Virus record (IMG/VR): IMGVR_UViG_3300007735_000724 | Location: 1 to 40,692 of that record | DNA: 40,692 bases | Reading direction: 5' to 3' (one strand) | Origin: a virus | Shown here: one piece after another, positions 1 to 7,297 of the stretch | Layout: every line of letters starts with the position of its first letter | Position numbering within the stretch: position 1 is the first letter of the stretch | Program-made: the position numbers and the translations under genes | Notes under the pieces: model-generated | Told to the model about the DNA's origin: nothing | The model's database searches: none | What the model saw: the letters and a program-made list of their open reading frames with translations, nothing else

Positions 1-127
1 AACGCATCCCATCTGCCCTGATGCGTCATAATATTGGCAATAGTGCTTACAGAAACTTTCATCTTTTTCAGGATCAGGTGCTTCCTTTGCTTCTTTAACT
101 GCTGCTAACCAGTTAAGAGCATCAAGT
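1..127. repeat. Left copy of the 127-base terminal redundancy
   Basis: These bases are identical to the last 127 of the window (40566-40692). A nuclease reading frame passes through the repeat and stays open when the two ends are joined, giving one continuous 318-residue protein. The repeat therefore marks a circular or circularly permuted molecule of 40,565 bp. The length 127 equals a common maximum k-mer of de Bruijn assemblers, so the overlap is more likely an assembly trace than a physical direct terminal repeat. Confidence 0.95.
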
Positions 128-648
128 GCCATCGCTTCATCATAAGGCTCGGAGTGAAGTCTTACATCATTTTCATCACCATCACGGGCAATCGCTACCA
201 AGTTAACATTGTTAACCTTGGCCTTGCCAGATTTTTCTAACAGGTATCCATAAACCTGAACCTGCCAACGCTGTTGCATTGACGGGAAGTAACTTAGGTT
301 CTTAACCTTTACAGTTTTCCAATCAACTACATCACCAGTTCCTGGTATGAATAAATCTATATGAGCTTTGATACCACCATATTCAACTTCTGTTTCAACC
401 CAATACTTCTCACCCTTTGGGTCAATAGCCTCAATAGATCGTTCAATCTCTGAGTGGATAGCAGTTCCCATAATTGCAGCCAACTTCTTTAATTCAAAAT
501 TAGTTTCAGGCTGGTTATTCAACCGATACCAAACTTTACGACGGCAACCACCAATCTCTGATGGGCCAACTTGGGTCTGCTTAGAGCGAGATTTATTAGC
601 ATCCTTCTGATGTAATACTTCTAGTAAAAACTCTTTTGGATTACTCAT
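1..648 (-). CDS. Cas4/RecB-like PD-(D/E)XK nuclease, N-terminal 216 codons (cut by window edge)
   Basis: ATG at 648 opens a frame that runs off base 1 and resumes at 40565, ending at 40257, for 318 residues in all. The PD-(D/E)XK core is visible: GTAIHSEIE with His65, HID with Asp98, DWK with Asp109 and Lys111, then the QVQVYGYLL motif near 129-137. Cys35, Cys200, Cys204 and Cys215 are placed like the four ligands of the Fe-S cluster in Cas4/AddB-type nucleases. The expected role is 5'-3' or ssDNA exonuclease activity in phage recombination or replication. The start overlaps the end of the PP-loop gene by 8 bases, so the two are translationally coupled. Motifs are seen; the function is inferred from the family. 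Confidence 0.85.
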   Translation of the reverse strand, partial: MSNPKEFLLEVLHQKDANKSRSKQTQVGPSEIGGCRRKVWYRLNNQPETNFELKKLAAIMGTAIHSEIERSIEAIDPKGEKYWVETEVEYGGIKAHIDLFIPGTGDVVDWKTVKVKNLSYFPSMQQRWQVQVYGYLLEKSGKAKVNNVNLVAIARDGDENDVRLHSEPYDEAMALDALNWLAAVKEAKEAPDPEKDESFCKHYCQYYDASGQMGCV

Positions 649-1480
649 TGCTCTCTCTTTCATCTTCCTGGAAGAAACATCCGCAACCGCCAATATCTAG
701 TTCATCAACCTCTTGCTTGGCTTCTACTCTACGCCTTAATTCTATTAAAGGCAAAGGCTTTTTTACTCCAGCTACCATCTCGGTAAGGATGGATACATCT
801 TTGCCAATATGAGCAATTGTTTCCTGTTCTTTGCGTTCCCACATTTCAAAACGTTCAGGCATAACTTCTAATAATTTCTTAAACTGCCCCTGTCCTGCAC
901 GGACACAACCACCACCACAATTGTTATGCGAGAACCCAAGATCATAAAGTCTTGGAGTCTTCAACCCTTCATTCTGCGCCCATTTAATAAGTTCTTCTTT
1001 ATCCCAATATGGCTTGGCAGTTGAATGATAGTAAGGAATTGCTAATGGAGCCTGTGCCTCATAAGGCTTATAGTTCTTAATGATTGCTGGTAAACGATGA
1101 GTTTCAGTCCAATCAATACCAACATAAACTATTGTGTTATTAACTTCGCAATTTTCATTAAGCCATTCACGAGCTGGCTTTTGTTTTAAAATATGGGAGC
1201 AGTGAGCAAGTCTACTATTGCCTAAGAAATTTCTATCTTTAAATACTTCCCAAATATCTCTACCTTCATTTAGGTAAACCAAAGTTCCACCTATATTTTC
1301 AGCAGCATCTTTAATAAAACGGTAGGTATCTTCATCTTCCCCGACGTGTGGGGATTCATTACTTCCCTTAACATCGGTGAAGACTAGATACAATCCTTCG
1401 GTGCCGAATCTGTTGGCAACCATTTTAGCTGCGCCCCAAGATCCGATACCTCCGGAAAACATCACCACTCGTTTAATCAA
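641..1480 (-). CDS. PP-loop (PAPS-reductase-like) adenine nucleotide alpha hydrolase family protein
   Basis: 279 residues. The N-terminus MIKRVVMFSGGIGSWGAAK holds the PP-loop SGGIGSW (residues 9-15) that binds ATP pyrophosphate in PAPS reductases, QueC-like and tRNA-thiolating enzymes. There is a CSHILK motif in the middle, HNNCGGGCVRAGQG further on, and CGC near the C-terminus. These cysteines could bind a metal or Fe-S cluster or carry sulfur. The gene overlaps the peptidase upstream (ATGA, 4 bases) and the Cas4-like nuclease downstream. Phage homologues are often labelled PAPS reductase, but the true substrate is unknown. A nucleic-acid thiolation or modification role is equally possible. 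Family confident, reaction not. Confidence 0.75.
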   Translation of the reverse strand: MIKRVVMFSGGIGSWGAAKMVANRFGTEGLYLVFTDVKGSNESPHVGEDEDTYRFIKDAAENIGGTLVYLNEGRDIWEVFKDRNFLGNSRLAHCSHILKQKPAREWLNENCEVNNTIVYVGIDWTETHRLPAIIKNYKPYEAQAPLAIPYYHSTAKPYWDKEELIKWAQNEGLKTPRLYDLGFSHNNCGGGCVRAGQGQFKKLLEVMPERFEMWERKEQETIAHIGKDVSILTEMVAGVKKPLPLIELRRRVEAKQEVDELDIGGCGCFFQEDERESNE

Positions 1481-2040
1481 AATATTGTCCTCTCCTGGAT
1501 TACCAACTGTAAAGGCTTGCCAGTGTTGACGTCAAGGACCGACGCAATCTCAACTGCTTTTCGGGCGAGTCGCTTTGCTTCCTCTAACCCAATGTCAGCC
1601 TTGACACCTGAATATAAATACCCAAGAGCAAACTGCCCGCCACTACCAATAGCGTAGGCTCCGACATCGCTTTGGAAAAAAGAGAGGTCACAAGCAACGC
1701 GAAAGATATTGCCGTTAAAACTAAGTAAATAATCGAAACCACCATCTGGGTCCACCTTATTGAAGTCGTAGTTGTTCTCATTAAAAGCCTTAATGATACT
1801 TGGTATTACTTTCTTGCCCATAAAACTTACTGGATTTTCCCCGCGATAAGCAGGTGGTTTCCAGTTGTATGCGAGTATATCTCCTGGTCTAGTATCACCA
1901 GAGATAGCAAGTAAGAACTTACCTACTTCAACTATCTTTGGTGTGCTAAGTGCAAGAGTTACCAGATTAGATTCGGTGATCTGACTATCAGCTACGAGAA
2001 CTGCGTAATCAATTCCTTCTATTCCAACAACCGTTGTAAT
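1477..2040 (-). CDS. Ntn-hydrolase peptidase, HslV/proteasome-beta-like, with probable ATT start
   Basis: The first in-frame ATG is at 1821, but homologous sequence continues 73 codons upstream without a stop. Those codons read TTVVGIEG, VADSQIT and ISGDTRPGD, the N-terminal strands of an HslV/proteasome-beta fold. Extending to ATT at 2040-2038 gives 187 residues beginning (M)TTVVGIEG. An AGAAGG Shine-Dalgarno lies 6 bases upstream of that ATT, and no ATG, GTG or TTG is in frame there. After Met removal Thr1 would be the nucleophile; Asp17 and a Lys at 34 match the catalytic Thr1/Asp17/Lys33 plan of HslV. YAIGSGGQFALGYLYSG is the conserved glycine-rich loop. It probably cleaves capsid or host proteins. 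It heads the leftward replication block. Confidence 0.85.
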   Translation of the reverse strand: MTTVVGIEGIDYAVLVADSQITESNLVTLALSTPKIVEVGKFLLAISGDTRPGDILAYNWKPPAYRGENPVSFMGKKVIPSIIKAFNENNYDFNKVDPDGGFDYLLSFNGNIFRVACDLSFFQSDVGAYAIGSGGQFALGYLYSGVKADIGLEEAKRLARKAVEIASVLDVNTGKPLQLVIQERTIF

Positions 2041-2133
2041 GTGCCACCTTCTTTCATCGGGCGTGAATCATATCACGACACGCCAGGATTTGATATCAGG
2101 CGTTTATTACCAGTGTCTGTGTATAATACGAGC
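2041..2133. promoter_or_regulatory. Divergent promoter region between the peptidase operon and the HNH island
   Basis: This 93-base gap separates two diverging genes. Rightward, a perfect TATAAT lies at 2122-2127, seven bases before GTG 2134. Leftward, an extended -10 (TGATATGAT read on the minus strand, hexamer at 2067-2072) would start RNA near 2060, just ahead of the SD of the peptidase gene. Inverted repeats GTGA-N6-TCAC (2063-2076) and GCGTG-N13-CACGC (2061-2083) straddle the leftward -10 and could be operators. No convincing -35 hexamer is seen on either side. All of this is read directly from sequence; the function is inference. Confidence 0.5.
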
Positions 2134-2427
2134 GTGAGCGAGTTTAAACGGTCTGAGCGCCCTTCAAGGGCGCAGAACAGTCAGTATACGGTTACAGTGC
2201 GGCTCCGTCTACCAACCCTGTTCAAAAAGAAAGACCGCCTGCCCGATAAGTTTGGCTCGGACTTGAGGTCCTTGGGACCGATACACGCCTGTCCCTGCGG
2301 TTCGCAGGTATTTAGCGTTATGGCTTCCTTTGAAGACTACGAGCTAGTCTGGTATCACTTAGACGCAACCTGTGTTAACTGCGGTAATCTGGTAATAGTT
2401 CCGTGTCCGGTGGACAAAGATGAATAA
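2134..2427 (+). CDS. Small zinc-ribbon-like protein, possibly leaderless
   Basis: GTG at 2134 gives 97 residues. An upstream GTG at 2041 is in frame, but it would place the -10 box inside the gene. The C-terminal half carries HACPCGS and CVNCGNLV, a CxC/CxxC pair suggesting zinc binding. A TATAAT box ends 6 bases before the GTG, so the transcript may begin on or next to the start codon, as is common for leaderless mRNAs in Actinobacteria. An 8-bp inverted repeat with a 1-base centre (2157-2173) lies in the first codons. The gene overlaps the HNH gene by 8 bases. Function unknown. Confidence 0.7.
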   Translation: MSEFKRSERPSRAQNSQYTVTVRLRLPTLFKKKDRLPDKFGSDLRSLGPIHACPCGSQVFSVMASFEDYELVWYHLDATCVNCGNLVIVPCPVDKDE

Positions 2428-2782
2428 ACTACAACACCAGTTAACAAGAATAAATGAGATCACACTTGAGGCGATTTGTTCCCTCTGTGGTCCTGTAACC
2501 ATCCGGCTCCGAGATAGACGGGCAAATACGGTAAATTCCAGGTGGCGATGCCGTAATCTAGCCGCCCTTAATGTATCTAATAGCCTCTCTCCTTACCGCA
2601 AACACAAGAAGGATTTCTGTGAGGAATGTGGCTTCATACCAGAGCACTCTAGTCAGCTCGACGTTGACCATATGGACGGCGATAGATGGAACAATGACCC
2701 TAGTAACCTTCAAACCCTTTGTGCCAATTGTCACCGATTAAAGACTCACAAGAGCAGGGACTATGATGGCAAAAAAAAATAA
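2420..2782 (+). CDS. HNH endonuclease
   Basis: 120 residues. The C-terminal half has the HNH pattern: CEECGF, then LDVDHMDGDRWNNDPSNL, then CANCHRLK, with two CxxC knuckles for structural zinc and the His-Asn-His metal centre. An extra CSLCG lies near residue 20. The gene starts inside the 3' end of the zinc-ribbon gene. Phage HNH proteins assist terminase cleavage or act as homing endonucleases. This one lies far from the terminase in a two-gene plus-strand island, so mobility of the island is conceivable. Family clear; role not. Confidence 0.88.
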   Translation: MNKLQHQLTRINEITLEAICSLCGPVTIRLRDRRANTVNSRWRCRNLAALNVSNSLSPYRKHKKDFCEECGFIPEHSSQLDVDHMDGDRWNNDPSNLQTLCANCHRLKTHKSRDYDGKKK

Positions 2783-2802
2783 GCCCTACTCCCCGAAGGG
2801 AG
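2771..2802 (-). terminator. Terminator of the leftward late block
   Basis: Read on the minus strand, CTCCC-TTCG-GGGAG (2802-2789) forms a 5-bp stem closed by a UUCG tetraloop, followed after about ten bases by nine T (2779-2771). It lies between the convergent ends of the HNH gene (2782) and the holin gene (2835). The spacing to the T-run is longer than ideal. It is the only candidate stop for late transcription before the opposing gene. Confidence 0.55.
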
Positions 2803-2834
2803 CAGAGCCATTTGTGCCTCGCAGAAATACAGTG

Positions 2835-3032
2835 TTACGCTTTTTTAGAACCAACTCCATACTCAGTTTGCTTAGGGTCAAGCGCCTTGAGAAGCGGTCC
2901 TGCAACTGCAGCGACGAGTGCTGCTAATAGTTTCTTAGGATCGGTTTCGCCAGCTAGATAGAGAGCCAATACAGCAGCGATGCCTGCACGAATGTAGGTT
3001 CCTGCTATTGACTTGATGATTGCTTTATTCAT
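2835..3032 (-). CDS. Holin-like small membrane protein
   Basis: 65 residues from ATG 3032, chosen over ATG 3044 because a GGAG motif sits 6 bases upstream and the start overlaps the endolysin stop as ATGA. Two hydrophobic stretches, TYIRAGIAAVLALYLAG and LLAALVAAVAGPLLKAL, are separated by a charged turn (ETDPKK) and followed by a charged tail. That is the layout of a class II holin. Position immediately after the endolysin supports the call. The alternative is an unrelated membrane protein. Confidence 0.75.
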   Translation of the reverse strand: MNKAIIKSIAGTYIRAGIAAVLALYLAGETDPKKLLAALVAAVAGPLLKALDPKQTEYGVGSKKA

Positions 3033-3517
3033 TTCTTGCTCCATTTCGGTCTGCCAAACCCGACGATAAATACACCGAGCTTGCGCTTATTGTCTGCCTT
3101 ATACGCACGGATGCGTTCGGCAACTTCTCCACCATTGGCTTGTGAGCCTTTTGGTTTCTTCTCTGGACTGGTATTGCCTTCGATAGTGGTAACTGTTCCA
3201 TCGCCATTATCCTTGAGGATAATACCGACGTGGTCTACCTTCTCGCCGCCAGGGAAGTCGAAGAAAACTATATCACCAGGTTGTGGTTTGGCTGTTGCAA
3301 TATTAAACCAAGTGCCTAGGCCCTGGAATCCTGCCTTACCAGCAGGTGTGTAAACACAATTAGGAATCTTTATCTTGGCTTTTGTAGCACACCAGTTGAC
3401 AAAGTAACCACACCAGGGTTGTCCGTTGTTCTTGTTGTATTTAACCTTGTTGCCTTCAGCTTCAGCAACGCCTATCTCTGCCTTGGCTATTTCTAAGAAT
3501 GTTTCTAACTGAGTCAT
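3029..3517 (-). CDS. Endolysin with CHAP amidase/peptidase domain
   Basis: 162 residues, essentially one CHAP domain. The catalytic Cys36 is in GQPWCGYFVNWC, His96 in KVDHVGII and the third polar residue in TIEGNTS (113-118). GDIVFFDFPG is the usual CHAP strand. CHAP enzymes cleave peptidoglycan stem peptides or cross-bridges at the end of infection. No separate cell-wall-binding domain is visible, so this is a minimal single-domain lysin. Flanked by a small membrane protein upstream and the holin downstream, it forms the lysis cassette. ATGA overlaps on both sides. Confidence 0.93.
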   Translation of the reverse strand: MTQLETFLEIAKAEIGVAEAEGNKVKYNKNNGQPWCGYFVNWCATKAKIKIPNCVYTPAGKAGFQGLGTWFNIATAKPQPGDIVFFDFPGGEKVDHVGIILKDNGDGTVTTIEGNTSPEKKPKGSQANGGEVAERIRAYKADNKRKLGVFIVGFGRPKWSKK

Positions 3518-3711
3518 TTGCGGTCCAATAACATATCTATAACTTCATCTAAGCGTCGTTCAAGCCTATTGACCTGATCTTTGAGCGAGCCGCCACCATT
3601 CGGGCGAAGTTCATATAGATAATGTTTGACTAGCCATCGCACTGCTCCAGCAAATGCTGTTACTACTGCGATGATGGCTACGATTAGTGATGCCCAGTTA
3701 GCAGGTGTCAT
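3514..3711 (-). CDS. Small membrane protein with coiled coil, lysis cassette
   Basis: 65 residues: a single N-terminal transmembrane segment (about 6-26, WASLIVAIIAVVTAFAGAV), a basic stretch, a Gly turn, and a charged amphipathic helix (LKDQVNRLERRLDEVIDMLL) to the C-terminus. Such one-span proteins often sit beside endolysins as a second holin or antiholin or as a spanin-like partner. The start overlaps the upstream structural gene closely and the stop overlaps the endolysin start. Role inferred from position. Confidence 0.7.
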   Translation of the reverse strand: MTPANWASLIVAIIAVVTAFAGAVRWLVKHYLYELRPNGGGSLKDQVNRLERRLDEVIDMLLDRK

Positions 3712-3712
3712 T

Positions 3713-5944
3713 TTATACGCTCCGAATTGTTACGAGTAGCATTCCCCCATAGCCGGAGAAACGCTTATCTGAAGGTGTCTTGTTAATAAAATCCATTTCC
3801 TCAATGAGTCCGATATAAGACTCACCTGTTCTGAAGTCTTCAACCTTGATGGTATCGCCGACATTTTCTACAGCTTCTAGTTGTGACATACGGGCATAGG
3901 CAGATCCTTCGTAGCCTACTTCGTTGCCGAACTTATCCATCTCGTGGTCATAGCAGAACAATGGGTATTGGATTAAACGCTGACGTGGGATAGCAGGTAG
4001 CGCTTTAACTTGGTATCCGGTAAACAATGGGCCAAGTGCTGAGTTAGAACTAGAGCGATTCATCGTAAACTTAAAGCCTAGGTATTGTTGAGCACCTACT
4101 GGGTAGCCAACGTTAATCTCAGGGACGGTTTCACCTTGTGCAAATGAACCAATATCAATCTCAGTTCCATCTTCAGCAATAGAACTTATAGCAAATGCGC
4201 CATTGACAGTATCAATACGTGCTTGAACTAATTTAAATATCTTAGATTCAAGAGTGTTGTAGCGGATGTAGCCTGTTTGTAGGTATCCCTCCGCAATTAG
4301 TTCAGTATCAGACTCTATATAGATAGCGCCATCAACACCATCACCAGCATTACAGAATGCTAGACGGTTGGTATCGCCAAGGAAAGCACAGGCAGTTGTG
4401 TAGTGACCAAGAGTATCTGCAGGATTGTATAAATCAAAAGCGTAGGCAAATACTAATTGGCTAATCTCAGTGCCAAGGTTTACGCGAGTAACACCTACTT
4501 GCCCTTCTACACCAGTAGCTGCCCAGATGTATTTATCTCTAAAGGCAAAGTCATAGACTGGTTGGTCTGACTCAAATAGCAATGGGCCATAGGCAATAGT
4601 TCCATCGGTTGAATTAACATCAGCCACACGCATACCTAGGCTAGTTCCGATAGCCATATAGCCAAGGTAGTAGGAGATCTTAAATATAGATTCACCTACT
4701 GGCATTTCAGCAGCAGTAATAGCGCTGGTAAGGGTAGGCATAGCACCAGTTGTTTCAAGGGTAAACTTCTGGATAGTTGATTGAATGTTTGTATAGCCAG
4801 CTAGGTAGATAGCAGCGCCAGATGAGGTAATACTGGTATAGATAAAGTCATTGCTTGGATGGGTATAGACAGCAGTTGGTAGCGCAGTTGCGCTTGTAGC
4901 AAACTCATAGACTTTGTTGTTAGCAGCCAGGACAAGGCGCTCTTTTGTAAATTCCATTACAGCATTAGTAACTAAGATACCTGTTGCGTTAAACATCAAG
5001 GTAGGTGAAACCGTTGAATCATCCGTTAGTAACTTCTTATAGACGTGAATCTTCTTTGCGCCACCTGCAGTCTGGTTAGTTACCCAGTAGGCATAGGTTC
5101 CGTCATCGCAAATAGCAAATACTGGATCATCTGTTCCAGCGTTGTAGTCAATAAAGTGTGTTACTTCTGCATAGGCAGTTCCTGCAGGAGATACAGGAGT
5201 TGATGCTACGTTGCTTGCTGTCTTTGCATAGGTAAAAGTTGTAGCGCTAGGAACGGTGGTAATTCTATATTCGCCATTGAAGGTTGCATCTACACCGCTA
5301 ACGTTAATCTGCATACCAACTGCTAGACCGTGCGCTGCGCTAGTAGTCAGCGTTGCTACGTTTGTAGTTAGCGCCTTGTTGGTAATAGATACAGTAATGC
5401 GTGGGGTTATTTTATCTACATCATACTCATCTAGTAACAAGACTCCGTTATAGGTGTTGTTAGTAGTAGCACCGGTAAAGGTAGGCTTGACCCACTTTAT
5501 AGAACGCATTATTTGATTTGGTCTACCAGTAGAATTGATAGCACCAGTGATGGCGTGGATACCACCATCTACATCTTTAAGCAGAGTTGCTTGGCCCTTA
5601 GTCCAAATATCTAACCCTTTAGATTCGGTATATTGAAAGCGAAGCGACTCATCTTGGATAGGCTCAAAGAACTTGATACCTTGCCCGTAATGAAATGAGC
5701 TTTGAGAGCGTAGCCACCAACCGGTAAGAGTCTGCTCACCTGGTTCACGGCTCTGATCTATCTGTTGCTTGCGGTATTGGGCAGTTACACGGCGGTATGG
5801 AACTTCATCACTAGCACCAACAAAGAATGGCAGACCAGCTAGGGCTACATCGTATGCCTCACCAGTTGCTATATAACTTGTTGAACCTGCAGGATTGGAC
5901 AATGTGTAGGGTATTGCCTCTGTAATGTCATCGCCGTATGCCAC
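3713..5944 (-). CDS. Large tail/minor structural protein
   Basis: 743 residues from GTG 5944, with AAAGGAGA 5 bases upstream. No enzyme motif is seen. Residues about 180-255 contain a Thr/Val-rich module (ITVSITNKALTTNVATLTTS, then GLAVGMQINVSGV and TFTYAK) resembling Ig-like or beta-sandwich decorations in phage structural proteins. The middle has repeated short beta strands suggestive of a propeller or fibre-like body. It is the first gene after a strong terminator and the last structural gene before the lysis genes, so it may be a tail hub, stopper or fibre. Structural role inferred from size, composition and position. Confidence 0.7.
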   Translation of the reverse strand: MAYGDDITEAIPYTLSNPAGSTSYIATGEAYDVALAGLPFFVGASDEVPYRRVTAQYRKQQIDQSREPGEQTLTGWWLRSQSSFHYGQGIKFFEPIQDESLRFQYTESKGLDIWTKGQATLLKDVDGGIHAITGAINSTGRPNQIMRSIKWVKPTFTGATTNNTYNGVLLLDEYDVDKITPRITVSITNKALTTNVATLTTSAAHGLAVGMQINVSGVDATFNGEYRITTVPSATTFTYAKTASNVASTPVSPAGTAYAEVTHFIDYNAGTDDPVFAICDDGTYAYWVTNQTAGGAKKIHVYKKLLTDDSTVSPTLMFNATGILVTNAVMEFTKERLVLAANNKVYEFATSATALPTAVYTHPSNDFIYTSITSSGAAIYLAGYTNIQSTIQKFTLETTGAMPTLTSAITAAEMPVGESIFKISYYLGYMAIGTSLGMRVADVNSTDGTIAYGPLLFESDQPVYDFAFRDKYIWAATGVEGQVGVTRVNLGTEISQLVFAYAFDLYNPADTLGHYTTACAFLGDTNRLAFCNAGDGVDGAIYIESDTELIAEGYLQTGYIRYNTLESKIFKLVQARIDTVNGAFAISSIAEDGTEIDIGSFAQGETVPEINVGYPVGAQQYLGFKFTMNRSSSNSALGPLFTGYQVKALPAIPRQRLIQYPLFCYDHEMDKFGNEVGYEGSAYARMSQLEAVENVGDTIKVEDFRTGESYIGLIEEMDFINKTPSDKRFSGYGGMLLVTIRSV

Positions 5945-5964
5945 TTGATCTCCTTTAGGTTGTC

Positions 5965-5992
5965 AAAATAAAAAGCCCGCCGAAGCGGGCTT
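5965..5992 (-). terminator. Intrinsic terminator inside the late block
   Basis: On the minus strand AAGCCCGC-TTCG-GCGGGCTT (5992-5973) forms a perfect 8-bp stem with a UUCG loop, followed at once by TTTTATTTT. It is the best intrinsic terminator in the window. It separates the appendage genes from the 743-residue tail protein and lysis cassette, which must therefore be reached by read-through or by a separate promoter. Confidence 0.85.
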
Positions 5993-6008
5993 GTAAAACT
6001 GGTATTGC

Positions 6009-6242
6009 TTACTTGCTTAGTGCAGCGATTTCTTCTGCGGTTAGTCCGATTGCTGCCAACTTAGCGTGTGCTGCTTCCTTGGCTGCAGCAACTGCTGCTG
6101 CTTCGGCTTCTGCTGCTTTGCGTTGATCTTCAGCAGCTAGGGCTGCTGCCTCTTGTGCCGCAATTTCTTCAGGTGTTAAGTCACGTTCTGTAACAACGCC
6201 TGTTTCGCAATTGACCTCAATTGCTTTTGGTGTATCTGTCAT
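6009..6242 (-). CDS. Ala/Glu-rich small helical protein after the appendage genes
   Basis: 77 residues. The first third reads MTDTPKAIEVNCETGVVTER and the rest is a long Ala/Glu/Lys helix (AAQEAAALAAEDQRKAAEAE and onward) likely to form a coiled coil. Small proteins with a 'VNCETG...ER.LT.EE' opening often lie next to tail-fibre genes and have been viewed as fibre chaperones or minor tail proteins. It is the last gene before the internal terminator. Function inferred only from neighbourhood. Confidence 0.65.
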   Translation of the reverse strand: MTDTPKAIEVNCETGVVTERDLTPEEIAAQEAAALAAEDQRKAAEAEAAAVAAAKEAAHAKLAAIGLTAEEIAALSK

Positions 6243-6263
6243 TGTATTGCTCCTTAGTTGTTG

Positions 6264-6791
6264 TTAGTTGGTCTTGGATATACCATAAAGATAGAATGAT
6301 GAGCCGATTGCAAATGTTGCAGGTGCAGTAATAACCATTGACGAAATAGCATTTGTATCTCTATATAGTTGCGCCCAAGAATCTATCTCAGAATCTCCAG
6401 CGGTTGCAGAATTATTTTCAGTAACATTAAATTGACCAATAGGTTTATTTTGTGATGCTGTGTATGAAGGTATGTAAATCTCAACTGAACTAAAAGTATT
6501 TGTAGTCATTCCAGCATTATTGCCCGCACAATTAAAAGCAATACTTGCTAAGTTTGATGTCATTGTTGATGAAGCAACAGAACCATCTCCAATTAACCTT
6601 ATAACGGAATATATATTTGTTGATGAACCATTAAACTTGACATTACCCCCACCAATTATGATACTGGTACTTGTACTCCTAATGCTCATCCTCAACACCA
6701 AATCCGTATAAGTAGCAGGAATACTGCTGAAGGTAACTGTTGCTGCGCTGGATGCCAGCGTCTGTGAAGATATTAAAAATCTTGCTCCCAT
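6264..6791 (-). CDS. Appendage protein paralogue A2
   Basis: 175 residues. It shares with its five neighbours a core of 'TFSSIP.TYTDL.L' near the N-terminus and a C-terminal 'LYGI' strand. It pairs best with the gene at 7880-8389: both have the path VTFSSIPxTYTDL, then a V/IPxY segment, then FNVTENN, then a short FYLYGI end. Ser, Thr, Asn and Ala dominate, with no Cys catalytic motif, as in beta-rich virion appendages. It is the last member of the second C-B-A cassette. A receptor-binding or surface-decorating role is plausible but not shown. Confidence 0.72.
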   Translation of the reverse strand: MGARFLISSQTLASSAATVTFSSIPATYTDLVLRMSIRSTSTSIIIGGGNVKFNGSSTNIYSVIRLIGDGSVASSTMTSNLASIAFNCAGNNAGMTTNTFSSVEIYIPSYTASQNKPIGQFNVTENNSATAGDSEIDSWAQLYRDTNAISSMVITAPATFAIGSSFYLYGISKTN

Positions 6792-6801
6792 TTATATCTC
6801 C

Positions 6802-7296
6802 TTAAAGCAATCCGTATAGTGTGGCGGTTGTGCCAATATCCATTGTTGAACCTAAAAACACAATTTGAGTAATTGCGGAAGTTGTCTGCCATAAACCAAC
6901 TGATCTAATTACATTGCCGCTACCATTTAAGTCAGCAGAACCAGTCATTAAAGTTGTTTTGAAGGTTGAACCAGCATAAGAAAAAACATCAAAAGTGAAC
7001 ATTTGTGGTTGAGCATCCGAAACGCTACCGCCAAGAACGATATTCAAACCACTTGCGCTTGTCGCGGAAGATGAAGTTGCAGAAGCACCATCTCCATTTA
7101 TTCTAGTTTGACTATAACCAGTAGTGCTGCCATTAAATCGTATAATGCCGTTGCTGCCTAATCCTGATGCTGCTTTACCAACTATCACCAACCGCAAATC
7201 TGTCCAACTTGCGGCAATAGAACTAAAGGTTATTGAAGCAGCGGCAGAAGCAAGGGTTTGTGTAGCGATTGCAATTTCAGTAGATATATCGGCCAT
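6802..7296 (-). CDS. Appendage protein paralogue B2
   Basis: 164 residues. Closest to the gene at 8393-8893: both have ATQTLASAAA, ITFSSIAASWTDLRLV, RxNGDGASA, FSYAGST(F/Y)KTTL, NGSG and a TTATLYG end. The match spans the whole length, so these are full duplicates rather than domain sharing. The protein is Ser/Thr/Gly-rich with no membrane segment or enzyme motif. It lies 1 base from C2 and 10 bases from A2. Likely a beta-sandwich virion surface protein; the exact location on the particle is unknown. Confidence 0.75.
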   Translation of the reverse strand: MADISTEIAIATQTLASAAASITFSSIAASWTDLRLVIVGKAASGLGSNGIIRFNGSTTGYSQTRINGDGASATSSSATSASGLNIVLGGSVSDAQPQMFTFDVFSYAGSTFKTTLMTGSADLNGSGNVIRSVGLWQTTSAITQIVFLGSTMDIGTTATLYGLL

Positions 7297-7297
7297 A

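Noticed and set aside
1477-1821. Start of the peptidase at ATG 1821
   Set aside because: It would remove the nucleophile strand, and the upstream 73 codons carry family motifs with a good ribosome site.
2041-2133. Earlier start (GTG 2041) for the small zinc protein
   Set aside because: It would place the TATAAT promoter and operator-like repeats inside the gene and has no ribosome site.
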